Origin: Bacteroidales bacterium
Lineage (GTDB): Bacteria > Bacteroidota > Bacteroidia > Bacteroidales > JAADGE01
DNA: 6,874 nucleotides
Assembly: GCA_024762915.1 (NCBI GenBank)
Contig: JANTGL010000143.1
Coordinates: 1 to 6,874 of the forward strand
Reading direction: 5' to 3'
This document shows, one piece after another, positions 1 to 5,822 of this stretch. Positions within the stretch are counted from its first letter, which is position 1; every line of letters starts with the position of its first letter. Below the pieces are notes generated by a model. That model did no database searches. It was not told the DNA's origin and saw nothing but the letters and a program-made list of their open reading frames with translations. The translations under genes were made by a program, and so were the position numbers.

Positions 1-162
1 GAAGCATTGGCAGAATCCTATGCTGATATTGCCTTTGAAAATCAAAGTATTGACGAAGAAATTGACAGCGTATTGGAAGAAAGTTCAGGCGGCGGATCCG
101 AAGCATTGGCAGCTTTAAAAGCCAAACTTTCAGGTGGTGCTGATAAAGCAATTGATGAATAA
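1..162 (+). CDS. PspA/IM30 family protein, C-terminal fragment (probable)
   Basis: Only the last 53 codons are in the window, in frame from base 1 to a TAA at 160-162; the start lies outside. The piece is acidic and helical, with EALAESYADIAFENQSIDEE near the beginning, then a short Ser/Gly linker, then EALAALKAKLSGG near the end. An alpha-helical tail finishing in an Ala-Leu-Lys-Ala-Lys segment is what I expect of PspA/IM30 (phage shock / Vipp1-like) proteins, which form membrane-binding coiled-coil oligomers that maintain the inner membrane. This call rests on recalled family resemblance of a short low-complexity tail, so another coiled-coil protein remains possible. The gene ends 28 bases before a strong terminator hairpin and converges on the exbD operon. 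Confidence 0.55.
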   Translation, partial: EALAESYADIAFENQSIDEEIDSVLEESSGGGSEALAALKAKLSGGADKAIDE

Positions 163-183
163 GTATTTCGTATTTAAACGATT

Positions 184-219
184 AAAAAAACCGACAGATT
201 AAGCTGTCGGTTTTTTTTT
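184..219. terminator. Bidirectional rho-independent terminator
   Basis: A perfect 7-bp stem (CCGACAG at 191-197, CTGTCGG at 204-210) has a 6-base loop. Nine T follow it on the plus strand (211-219), and seven A precede it (184-190), which read as a T tract on the minus strand. It lies between two convergent genes and can end transcripts from both sides: the PspA-like gene on plus and the exb operon on minus. Confidence 0.85.
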
Positions 220-226
220 ATAAACG

Positions 227-256
227 AAACGACCTTATCGGAAAATAAGGTCGTTT
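227..256 (-). terminator. Second hairpin downstream of the exb operon
   Basis: A perfect 12-bp inverted repeat (AAACGACCTTAT at 227-238, ATAAGGTCGTTT at 245-256) has a 6-base loop. It begins 29 bases after the exbD stop codon. In minus orientation the 3' arm runs into CGTTTAT, only a weak U-rich tail. It may protect the 3' end of the exb transcript or assist the bidirectional terminator next to it, instead of terminating alone. Confidence 0.55.
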
Positions 257-285
257 ATATAAAAAGTTATTTGTATTTGTATATT

Positions 286-765
286 CTAATTATAAACTTC
301 TTTTGTTGTTTTATCGGCAATATACGTAATTTTTAACGCTTTTGCTTTTCTGAGTTCTTGTTTTACGTCCGTAACTATACCCATTCTGGCATTTTTGTCA
401 ATTTTTAAAGCCGTTGTCATTTTACTTCTGTTTTCAGCATCCATATCACCTCTTACACCATCAACCCAAGGACCGATATCACCGACAGAAGCAAATGCAT
501 CGTTCAGTTGAATCACCGGTTCTTTACCGAATTTTGATTGAAATTTTGATTTGGGTACTCCAATGTTAATATACTTCACCAAAGCTTTGTTCTCAATTTT
601 TTTAACTTCTGTTGCTTTAGCTTTGTCAATATGAACTTTCAAATCAATCTCTTTCATGGTTGTAACCGTCATAAAAAAGAACAGTAACATAAAAACAATA
701 TCAGGTAGAGATGCCGTAGAAATTGCGGGTGTTCCGCCTTTTCCTTTTCTTGCAAATTTTGCCAT
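286..765 (-). CDS. exbD: ExbD/TolR family biopolymer transport protein (second copy)
   Basis: 159 residues, close to the usual ExbD length. A basic N-terminal tail (MAKFARKGKG) is followed by one transmembrane helix at about residues 20-36, SLPDIVFMLLFFFMTVTT. Asp22 sits where the proton-pathway aspartate of ExbD/TolR lies (Asp25 in E. coli ExbD). The rest is periplasmic; residues 119-149 (with IDKNARMGIVTDVKQELRKA) match the helix-strand region of the ExbD periplasmic fold. ExbD dimerises inside the ExbB pentamer and transmits proton-motive force to TonB. It is the last gene of the operon, 27 bases after the first exbD, and ends in TAG ahead of two hairpins. The start is supported by the conserved N-terminus and an A-rich leader without a Shine-Dalgarno site. 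It differs strongly from the first copy, so the two are probably not interchangeable. Confidence 0.9.
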   Translation of the reverse strand: MAKFARKGKGGTPAISTASLPDIVFMLLFFFMTVTTMKEIDLKVHIDKAKATEVKKIENKALVKYINIGVPKSKFQSKFGKEPVIQLNDAFASVGDIGPWVDGVRGDMDAENRSKMTTALKIDKNARMGIVTDVKQELRKAKALKITYIADKTTKEVYN

Positions 766-792
766 TTATTTTAGATTTTAGAATTCAAAAAA

Positions 793-1389
793 TTATTTTC
801 CGGCTCCTGCCGCAATTCTTCTCGGTTCAGCTTCGGAAATATTTAAAGGATAAACTTGTCCTACCGCTTTTTGCTTATCTTTATCAACTTTACCTAATTC
901 ATCAAAAGACATTCCGAATTTTTCCATCGCTTTTTCATCTCTTAAATCGTTTACGGCACGAACCAATTCATTATTTACTTGTAAATATTTTTCATAATTC
1001 GTGTTTCTGTCAGTTTGTAAGGATATAATACCTTTTGAAACCGGATAATTGCCGAAAAACGGAATTTCTTTCATCTTTTTTTCGGGTAAATTTTCGTCAT
1101 TATTCGGATTGGAGAAAAACAATTTTGTTTTTTCGTAAATATCTTTCAATTGAATGGGTCTTCCTTTAATTGCAATATTATTGTCTTTATTAATCAGAAC
1201 AACCATTACATTTCTTTCTATTACTTTAGCTTCATCAGGGTTATCTATATTATCCGGCGGCGGCGGTAATTTACGTTGCATACCGGTATTTGTACTCATG
1301 GTTGTGGTAACCAAAAAGAAAATAAGCAATAAGAAAGCAATGTCGGCCATTGAACCTGCATTTATCTCTTGTAGGGGTCTTCTTGCCAT
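793..1389 (-). CDS. exbD: ExbD/TolR family biopolymer transport protein (first copy)
   Basis: 198 residues, longer than the roughly 140 of E. coli ExbD. A short cytoplasmic tail (MARRPLQEINAGS) precedes one transmembrane helix at about residues 14-31, MADIAFLLLIFFLVTTT, with Asp16 in the proton-pathway position. A proline-rich LPPPPDN segment (41-47) follows at the membrane exit, then a periplasmic domain with ERNVMVVLINKDNNIAIKG (58-76) and a helical part ELVRAVNDLRDEKAMEKFG (141-159). The tail ending EPRRIAAGAGK is extra and of unknown role. The gene is 68 bases downstream of the four-helix membrane protein and 27 bases upstream of the second exbD. Its leader contains TAAAATCTAAA, also found before the second exbD. 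Family membership is clear; whether the two ExbDs form a heterodimer or serve different motors cannot be told from sequence. Confidence 0.9.
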   Translation of the reverse strand: MARRPLQEINAGSMADIAFLLLIFFLVTTTMSTNTGMQRKLPPPPDNIDNPDEAKVIERNVMVVLINKDNNIAIKGRPIQLKDIYEKTKLFFSNPNNDENLPEKKMKEIPFFGNYPVSKGIISLQTDRNTNYEKYLQVNNELVRAVNDLRDEKAMEKFGMSFDELGKVDKDKQKAVGQVYPLNISEAEPRRIAAGAGK

Positions 1390-1414
1390 TGGTTTAGATT
1401 TTAAATCAGACCGA

Positions 1415-1442
1415 TATGCAAGAAAACTTAATTCCTTGCATA
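1415..1442 (-). other. Intercistronic hairpin inside the exb operon
   Basis: A perfect 8-bp inverted repeat (TATGCAAG at 1415-1422, CTTGCATA at 1435-1442) has a 12-base loop and can extend by two A-T pairs past one bulged base. It lies in the 68-base gap between the membrane protein gene and the first exbD. No T tract follows in either direction, so it is not a standard terminator. An mRNA processing or stability element is possible. Confidence 0.55.
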
Positions 1443-1457
1443 CCGCTCAGTTATTAA

Positions 1458-1904
1458 TTATTTAAAAAGTTTTGCAATCTCCGCATATAAAATGGAAAGT
1501 ACTGCAAGACCGAAAAATACATAGGCCGTAATTAAACCTGCACCGGACCATTTTAAGACTCCGGGAACATTGTCTTTTCCTTTATATGTCGGCATATCAA
1601 GAATTTCGTTAGAGGCACTTGAATATGCAAAGAAAAAGACAACTCCTAAAAGAACTATCGGGATTAAAGAAAGCAAAGCTTTTTTCGGTTGAGACATCAA
1701 GTTTAAAACAAAGTTAAACAAAGAGAATATCACAACTGCACCGACAGCAATATATAATAATACTTCAGTATATGTCAATGAGTTTACAATCCATCCCGGA
1801 TTATCTGCAGATGCGTTAACAAACAGCATAATAGCATAAAAAAGCGATAATGCGATTAAAACCCAAAGTAATATCTTCGTAATTTTGGCTATATTATCAG
1901 TCAT
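1458..1904 (-). CDS. Four-helix membrane protein of the exbB-exbD operon, function unknown
   Basis: 148 residues, very hydrophobic. Predicted membrane helices by eye lie at about residues 11-29, 48-70, 77-95 and 122-143, with short loops between; the loop at 96-121 (SASNEILDMPTYKGKDNVPG) is the longest. A basic QPKK at 72-75 suggests that the loop between helices 2 and 3 is cytoplasmic, which would put both termini inside. There is no signal peptide, cysteine, or recognisable catalytic motif, and I cannot assign a known family. It sits 31 bases after exbB and 68 bases before exbD, on the same strand and with no terminator between, so it is very likely co-transcribed with the Ton motor genes. 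An accessory membrane subunit or assembly factor for ExbB/ExbD is a reasonable inference, based on position alone. Confidence 0.8.
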   Translation of the reverse strand: MTDNIAKITKILLWVLIALSLFYAIMLFVNASADNPGWIVNSLTYTEVLLYIAVGAVVIFSLFNFVLNLMSQPKKALLSLIPIVLLGVVFFFAYSSASNEILDMPTYKGKDNVPGVLKWSGAGLITAYVFFGLAVLSILYAEIAKLFK

Positions 1905-1935
1905 AGCTGCGTAATTTAGAAATTAAAGATAAATT

Positions 1936-2736
1936 TTATTTATTTTGATATTTCACTAATATATCAACGAGTGAAATGGATGCATCTTCCATATTACCTA
2001 CTAAAGCATCAATTTTTGAAGCTATATAGTTGTAGAAAATTTGGAGAATCATTGCAACAATCAAACCTGAAACGGTTGTAATCAATGCAATTTTAATACC
2101 TCCTGCAACTAAACCTGCATTTACGTCACCGGCAGCTTGAATTTTATCAAAAGCGTCAATCATACCGATTACCGTACCCATGAAACCTAACATCGGAGCA
2201 AGTGCGATAAATAAGGAAATCCATGTTAAGCCTCTTTCAAGTAATCCCATTTGAACACTTCCGTAAGATTCAACAGATTTTTCAACCACGTCGATTCCTT
2301 GGTCGGCTCGGCTTAAACCTTGATAGAAAATGCTGGCAACAGGACCTCTGGTATTTCTGCATACTTCTTGAGCTGCTTCCACACCGCCTGTTTCAAGGGC
2401 ATCTTCAACATTATTCAGGAGTTTTTCCGTATTTGTTGTAGCTAAATTCAAGTAAATGATTCTTTCAATTGAAAGTGCCAAACCGAGAATAAGAGCAATT
2501 AATACGAAACTCATAAAAAACGGGCCGCCTTCAATGAATTTTTCTTTAATTTTTTTGTGTAACTCCCCTTCGTTTTGTCCTTCTTCGGTTGCAACAGCCG
2601 TATTATCCGTTACGGTTGCATCATCCGCTTGAACGGTTGCGGTAGAATCACCTTCTGCCTTTTGAGCATAAGTTTGTTGGTGAACGCCAAACATAAACAT
2701 TCCCAAAATTGCTGCCAATGCAAATAACTTTTTCAT
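1936..2736 (-). CDS. exbB: MotA/TolQ/ExbB proton channel family protein with N-terminal signal sequence
   Basis: 266 residues when started at the ATG at 2736. An in-frame ATG at 2904 exists but would run the frame through the tRNA-Ser gene, so it is rejected. Residues 1-24 (MKKLFALAAILGMFMFGVHQ then QTYA) look like a signal peptide. An acidic Thr/Ala-rich linker follows (25-58), then the three ExbB membrane helices at about 72-90, 172-193 and 209-231. The family signature PMLGFMGTVIGMIDAF is at 181-196 and TTVSGLIVA at 220-228; these line the pore of the ExbB pentamer, where proton flow acts on ExbD. It is the first protein gene of the operon and lies 50 bases after tRNA-Ser. The leader is A/T-rich with no Shine-Dalgarno site, and I see no promoter in the 50-base gap. 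Confidence 0.92.
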   Translation of the reverse strand: MKKLFALAAILGMFMFGVHQQTYAQKAEGDSTATVQADDATVTDNTAVATEEGQNEGELHKKIKEKFIEGGPFFMSFVLIALILGLALSIERIIYLNLATTNTEKLLNNVEDALETGGVEAAQEVCRNTRGPVASIFYQGLSRADQGIDVVEKSVESYGSVQMGLLERGLTWISLFIALAPMLGFMGTVIGMIDAFDKIQAAGDVNAGLVAGGIKIALITTVSGLIVAMILQIFYNYIASKIDALVGNMEDASISLVDILVKYQNK

Positions 2737-2786
2737 GTCTTTTAAATTTATTTTTAAATAATTATAAAATAATACCGTTTTGCCGG

Positions 2787-2875
2787 CGGAGAGAGAGGGA
2801 TTCGAACCCTCGATACACGTTAATATGCATACACGCTTTCCAAGCGTGCTCCTTAAGCCGCTCGGACACCTCTCC
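2787..2875 (-). tRNA. tRNA-Ser(GGA)
   Basis: An 89-base class II tRNA including the discriminator. The acceptor is GGAGAGG paired with TCTCTCC, ending in a G-T pair, with discriminator G as expected for serine. The anticodon stem CACGC/GCGTG encloses loop TTGGAAA; anticodon GGA (2839-2841 on minus) reads UCC and UCU. The long variable arm folds as ATGCA/TGTAT. The T arm is GAGGG TTCGAAT CCCTC. The 3' CCA is not encoded (CCG follows), so it must be added after transcription. It lies 50 bases upstream of exbB on the same strand with no evident terminator between. Confidence 0.97.
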
Positions 2876-2908
2876 ATAGAAGCTAACCGGAAACGGATTT
2901 TCAATTGC

Positions 2909-2936
2909 CGAAATTAAATAATTTTTTTAAACCAAA
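2909..2936 (-). promoter_or_regulatory. Possible promoter for tRNA-Ser (and perhaps the exb operon)
   Basis: On the minus strand TAATTTCG (2916 down to 2909) matches the Bacteroidota -7 box TAnnTTTG except at one base, and TTTG (2936 down to 2933) lies upstream. The spacer is 16 bases, shorter than the usual 19 or so, so this is a weak call. A start near 2902 would leave a leader of about 27 bases before the tRNA. Confidence 0.3.
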
Positions 2937-3016
2937 AAAAAATATTTAGTACGAATTGATTTTTATATAAATATTATCTAGGGTTTAATTAAAACTAAAA
3001 CGTAATTTTCGGTGCT

Positions 3017-4051
3017 TTATTTTGTTAATTCTCCGGCAATTGAAACTTGTAAATAGTTTTTTATTTCTTTATTGTTCATTTTTAATCCCAAAAGATACAT
3101 TAATTTTGTTACGGCAGCTTCAGTCGTTATATCATATCCGCTGATAACTCCTGCATCAATAAGTTGTCTGCTGGTTTCATATTTTCCCATTGCAACCGTT
3201 CCGCCGACACACTGTGAAATATTAAGAATTATTATGTTTTTTTGTGCGGCATTTTTTAAAATGTTGATAAACCATTTATCGGTCGGAGCATTACCGGAAC
3301 CGTATGATTCAAGAATAACGGCTTTTAAATTTGCAGTTGAGAATATACTGTTTAAATAGGATTCCGATATCCCGGGGAATAATTTTATTAAAGCAATATT
3401 TGTATCAAATTCTGTATGAACGGAAGGGACTTTATTGTATTCGGGATACATTATGTATTTTGTATCATAATTAATTTTTATTCCTGCTTCCGCAAGAGGC
3501 GGGTAATTCGGTGAATCAAAAGCGTCAAAATATTCGGCATTTTTTTTAGTCGTTCGATTGCCTCGGAATAACTTATTGTCAAAATAGATGCAAACCTCGG
3601 GTACTAAAGGCATATTGTTTTTCTGTGCTGCTGCAATTTCTACTGCCGTAATCAGATTTTCTTTACCGTCGGTACGAAGCATTTCAACAGGAAGTTGTGA
3701 GCCTGTAAGAATTACGGGTTTATGAAAATCTTGCAACATAAAACTTAATGCAGATGCTGTGTAAGCCATGGTATCTGTTCCGTGAAGAATCACAAAACCG
3801 TCAAAATCAGAATGGTTCTTTTTCAATACTTCTGCTAATTTTACCCAAGTATCGGGCTTCAATGCTGCTGAATCAATCGGGTTTTCAAACGAAATTGTTT
3901 CCAAACGGTAGCCGAAACTTTGCAAAGCCGGAATTTGTTTTGAAATGCTGTTAAAATCAAAGGGTTTAAACGAACCGGTCTCCGGATTGACTATCATTCC
4001 GATGGTGCCGCCGGTGTATATGATTAATACTGAGGGTTTTTGATTGGACAT
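3017..4051 (-). CDS. ansA: Type I (cytoplasmic) L-asparaginase
   Basis: 344 residues from the ATG at 4051, close to E. coli AnsA at about 338. It hydrolyses L-asparagine to aspartate and ammonia in the cytoplasm; there is no signal peptide. The first active-site motif YTGGTIGM is at 12-19 with nucleophile Thr13. The second, LHGTDTMAYTASALSFML, is at 89-106 with Thr92 and Asp93. LFRGNRTTKK at 161-170 carries the probable catalytic Lys169. SQCVGGTVAMGKYETSRQL at 279-297 matches the C-terminal domain of the AnsA type. An in-frame ATG at 4117 would add 22 residues, but TGGTIG normally starts about ten residues from the N-terminus, and a probable promoter -7 box lies at 4082-4089, downstream of that ATG. 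The gene appears to be a single unit, with 142 bases from its start to the stop of the upstream phosphatase gene. Confidence 0.93.
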   Translation of the reverse strand: MSNQKPSVLIIYTGGTIGMIVNPETGSFKPFDFNSISKQIPALQSFGYRLETISFENPIDSAALKPDTWVKLAEVLKKNHSDFDGFVILHGTDTMAYTASALSFMLQDFHKPVILTGSQLPVEMLRTDGKENLITAVEIAAAQKNNMPLVPEVCIYFDNKLFRGNRTTKKNAEYFDAFDSPNYPPLAEAGIKINYDTKYIMYPEYNKVPSVHTEFDTNIALIKLFPGISESYLNSIFSTANLKAVILESYGSGNAPTDKWFINILKNAAQKNIIILNISQCVGGTVAMGKYETSRQLIDAGVISGYDITTEAAVTKLMYLLGLKMNNKEIKNYLQVSIAGELTK

Positions 4052-4081
4052 TTTCAGATTATTAAAAGATTGAATTTTTTT

Positions 4082-4089
4082 CAAATTTA
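4082..4089 (-). promoter_or_regulatory. Probable -7 promoter box for the asparaginase gene
   Basis: TAAATTTG on the minus strand is an exact match to the Bacteroidota -7 box TAnnTTTG. Transcription would begin near 4075, about 24 bases before the ATG at 4051. No good TTTG lies about 19 bases upstream; the nearest is 25 bases away (4115-4118). Its main value is to support the downstream start codon. Confidence 0.4.
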
Positions 4090-4188
4090 GTATTTCTTTT
4101 TTGATTCGGGAAATCAAATAAAAAATATAAATAATATGTTTTATATTGTAAAAAAAAATAGAGATGTAACGGATTATTGTTTTTCAAT

Positions 4189-4212
4189 AAGAATCACATT
4201 AAAATGATTCTT
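4189..4212 (-). repeat. Inverted repeat over the phosphatase stop codon
   Basis: An 8-bp perfect inverted repeat (AAGAATCA at 4189-4196, TGATTCTT at 4205-4212) surrounds an 8-base loop and includes the TGA stop of the phosphatase gene. On the minus strand no T tract follows, so it is at best a weak terminator or 3'-end stabiliser. No other terminator is evident in 4118-4193; the T9 run at about 4150 has no stem before it. Confidence 0.35.
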
Positions 4213-5627
4213 TTTTGAATGACGATATTCTTTTTTTTAACTTTTAAAAAATAGATTCCGTTTGAAAAATTACTTAAGTTTATGGTTTGTTTATTTGATG
4301 TAATTTGATCATTTAATTTTTTTTGTCCGCTTATATCAAAAACCGTAATTATTCCGTTTATCAGATTTTTTGTTTGAATGGTATAAATTCCGAACGAAGG
4401 ATTAGGATAGATCTTTACGCTCTCTTTGATATCATTTATTTTATCGGAACCGAACAGCTCAATTCTTGTAGTCTCAATGATACTTCCGTCAGGTTTAATT
4501 GCAGTGAAAACAGCTGTATCTTCTTGAATTTGAACTTTCATAAAATGATAGGCGGATTCTGCATAAACCAGAACACCTCCGGAAGTATATGACGGAGTAT
4601 AAAGAGGAGCACCGCCGCCGCCCAGCGTAAAATGATTAATTGAATCAACTATGCAATGAGCATAATAGTGATTATGCCCCCCGAAAACAGCTTTTACATG
4701 ATATTGAATACATACGGGTTGTACATTATTTTGAATATCCGAATTATTATCATGTTCAGATTTTGAAACAGATTTTGCTGACCAGCCCGGCTCATGCAAC
4801 AGTATAAATTTCCATTTTTTATTTGTACTTGCAAGATCGTTTTGCAGCCAGGAAAGTTGAGCTGTGCTAATCTGTGCCGGATCAAAAGTACCATTGTCAT
4901 ATTGATCTAAAACAGCAATGTGAACCGGTCCGTAATCAAAACTGTGATACATATCATCGCCGTCCGATGAACCGCTTGCAAAAGCGTAGGGCCAATATTT
5001 ATAAAATACGCTTGCATTTCCGCTGAGGTAATTTGAATTAATATTTTCGTGATTACCTCGAACAAGAATGTAAGGTATTTTTGATTTTAATGTATTATTA
5101 TTCGAATATGCCGTGTTAAAAAATTGATCTTGCCATTCACTTTCTACGTTTCCTATATTAACGCCGTCACCTGTAAACAAACAAAATGATTGGGCATTCG
5201 GATTATTATTTATTTCGGTAAGGATTCTGCCTGTAACCATGTTTTGAATTTCAGGGTGTAATTTTGTATCTCCGTATAGAAAGAAAGTGAGATTTTGGGT
5301 GTCGGAGAATGGTGCCGTAATGAAGTCCCCTGTTTTTATTGCAGTTCCTAATTCAACTTTGTAGTAATATTTTTGTTGCGGACTTAAATTCGTAAGAGTA
5401 TGGGTGAATTGATGATCGTTTCCGTATTCCGAAACACTTATCGAATTTTCGCATGCTTCAGTTTCACCCCATAAAAAAGTTGAAGTTCCGCTGCCGTTTG
5501 CCTGCCACATAATTGTCATTTTGGTATTATCGTCGGGGTATAATAAATACGGTTCTTTTATTATTGATTGCGAAAAGACATAATATCCTGACATTGTTGA
5601 AAATATTAATATTAAAATTAATCTCAT
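4194..5627 (-). CDS. Secreted purple-acid-phosphatase-like metallophosphoesterase with T9SS C-terminal sorting domain
   Basis: 477 residues. A signal peptide at about 1-20 (MRLILILIFSTMSGYYVFSQ) sends it through Sec. Residues 22-105 form a fibronectin-like N-terminal domain as in purple acid phosphatases, with the closing LSPQQKYYYKVELG at 81-94. The calcineurin-like catalytic domain spans about 112-325: GD at 119-120, GDGVN at 153-157, GNHE at 191-194, LLHEPGW at 276-282 and GGHNHYY at 316-322, giving metal ligands Asp120, Asp154, Asn192, His278, His318 and His320. The tail from about 400, with KIYPNPSFGIYTI, VFDISGQK and LSNFSNGIYFLKV, is a type A sorting domain for secretion and surface attachment by T9SS. 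A phosphate-ester hydrolase acting outside the outer membrane is likely; the substrate is unknown. At 157, where purple enzymes carry the chromophore tyrosine (GDxxY), there is Asn. It stands alone with its own promoter. Confidence 0.88.
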   Translation of the reverse strand: MRLILILIFSTMSGYYVFSQSIIKEPYLLYPDDNTKMTIMWQANGSGTSTFLWGETEACENSISVSEYGNDHQFTHTLTNLSPQQKYYYKVELGTAIKTGDFITAPFSDTQNLTFFLYGDTKLHPEIQNMVTGRILTEINNNPNAQSFCLFTGDGVNIGNVESEWQDQFFNTAYSNNNTLKSKIPYILVRGNHENINSNYLSGNASVFYKYWPYAFASGSSDGDDMYHSFDYGPVHIAVLDQYDNGTFDPAQISTAQLSWLQNDLASTNKKWKFILLHEPGWSAKSVSKSEHDNNSDIQNNVQPVCIQYHVKAVFGGHNHYYAHCIVDSINHFTLGGGGAPLYTPSYTSGGVLVYAESAYHFMKVQIQEDTAVFTAIKPDGSIIETTRIELFGSDKINDIKESVKIYPNPSFGIYTIQTKNLINGIITVFDISGQKKLNDQITSNKQTINLSNFSNGIYFLKVKKKNIVIQKRIILM

Positions 5628-5667
5628 TTTTTTTAATTTAATAATTGATATTATTTTCTCGATTTTA

Positions 5668-5698
5668 TAAAGTTACTATAAATATCAGAAAAATCAAA
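5668..5698 (-). promoter_or_regulatory. Probable promoter of the phosphatase gene
   Basis: On the minus strand TTTG (5698 down to 5695) is followed by exactly 19 bases and then TAACTTTA (5675 down to 5668), one base off TAnnTTTG. Both boxes and the spacing fit the Bacteroidota housekeeping promoter. Transcription would start near 5661, giving a leader of about 33 bases before the ATG at 5627. Confidence 0.5.
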
Positions 5699-5730
5699 AC
5701 ATCAATTTAAATTTGTTTTATAATACCCAT

Positions 5731-5769
5731 TTATAAGTTGTGATATAGCGGTTAATTATAAGTTATGAT
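5731..5769. repeat. Pair of 14-bp direct repeats upstream of the phosphatase promoter
   Basis: TTATAAGTTGTGAT (5731-5744) and TTATAAGTTATGAT (5756-5769) differ at one position and start 25 bases apart. They lie 33 to 71 bases upstream of the phosphatase promoter and just past the tRNA-Arg terminator. They could be binding sites for a regulator, but in AT-rich DNA they may be chance. I see no gene in 5628-5822. Confidence 0.45.
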
Positions 5770-5777
5770 TTCGTTAT

Positions 5778-5815
5778 AAAAAAAATCCCTGTATATAATT
5801 AATATACAGAGATTT
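5778..5815 (-). terminator. Rho-independent terminator of tRNA-Arg
   Basis: The stem pairs CTGTATAT (5789-5796) with ATATACAG (5802-5809), then one mismatch, then AAATC (5783-5787) with GATTT (5811-5815), around a 5-base loop. Eight A at 5778-5785 become a T tract at the 3' side on the minus strand. It starts 7 bases after the 3' end of tRNA-Arg, so this tRNA is probably transcribed alone. Confidence 0.8.
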
Positions 5816-5822
5816 AAAAGTG

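Noticed and set aside
723..1028. Plus-strand open frame of 101 codons (also others at 1154-1465, 2223-2441, 3072-3359, 3748-3954 and 4323-4592)
   Set aside because: All lie antisense to strongly supported genes, encode Phe/Leu/Ile-rich sequence without recognisable motifs, and look like complementary-strand shadows.
2737..2904. N-terminal extension of ExbB from an upstream in-frame ATG at 2904
   Set aside because: The extension reads through the complete tRNA-Ser gene; the ATG at 2736 begins a clean signal peptide and normal ExbB architecture.
2876..3016. Terminator or small RNA in the AT-rich gap after the asparaginase
   Set aside because: Only short A/T-only palindromes around TTTAATTAAA were found; no stable GC-containing stem before a T tract.
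4052..4117. 22-residue N-terminal extension of the asparaginase
   Set aside because: It is Lys/Ile/Asn-rich with no family similarity, and it lies across a good -7 promoter box; the start at 4051 puts TGGTIG at the usual distance.
4189..4212. Standard terminator for the phosphatase gene
   Set aside because: The inverted repeat is real but is followed by no T tract on the minus strand; it is kept only as a low-confidence repeat.
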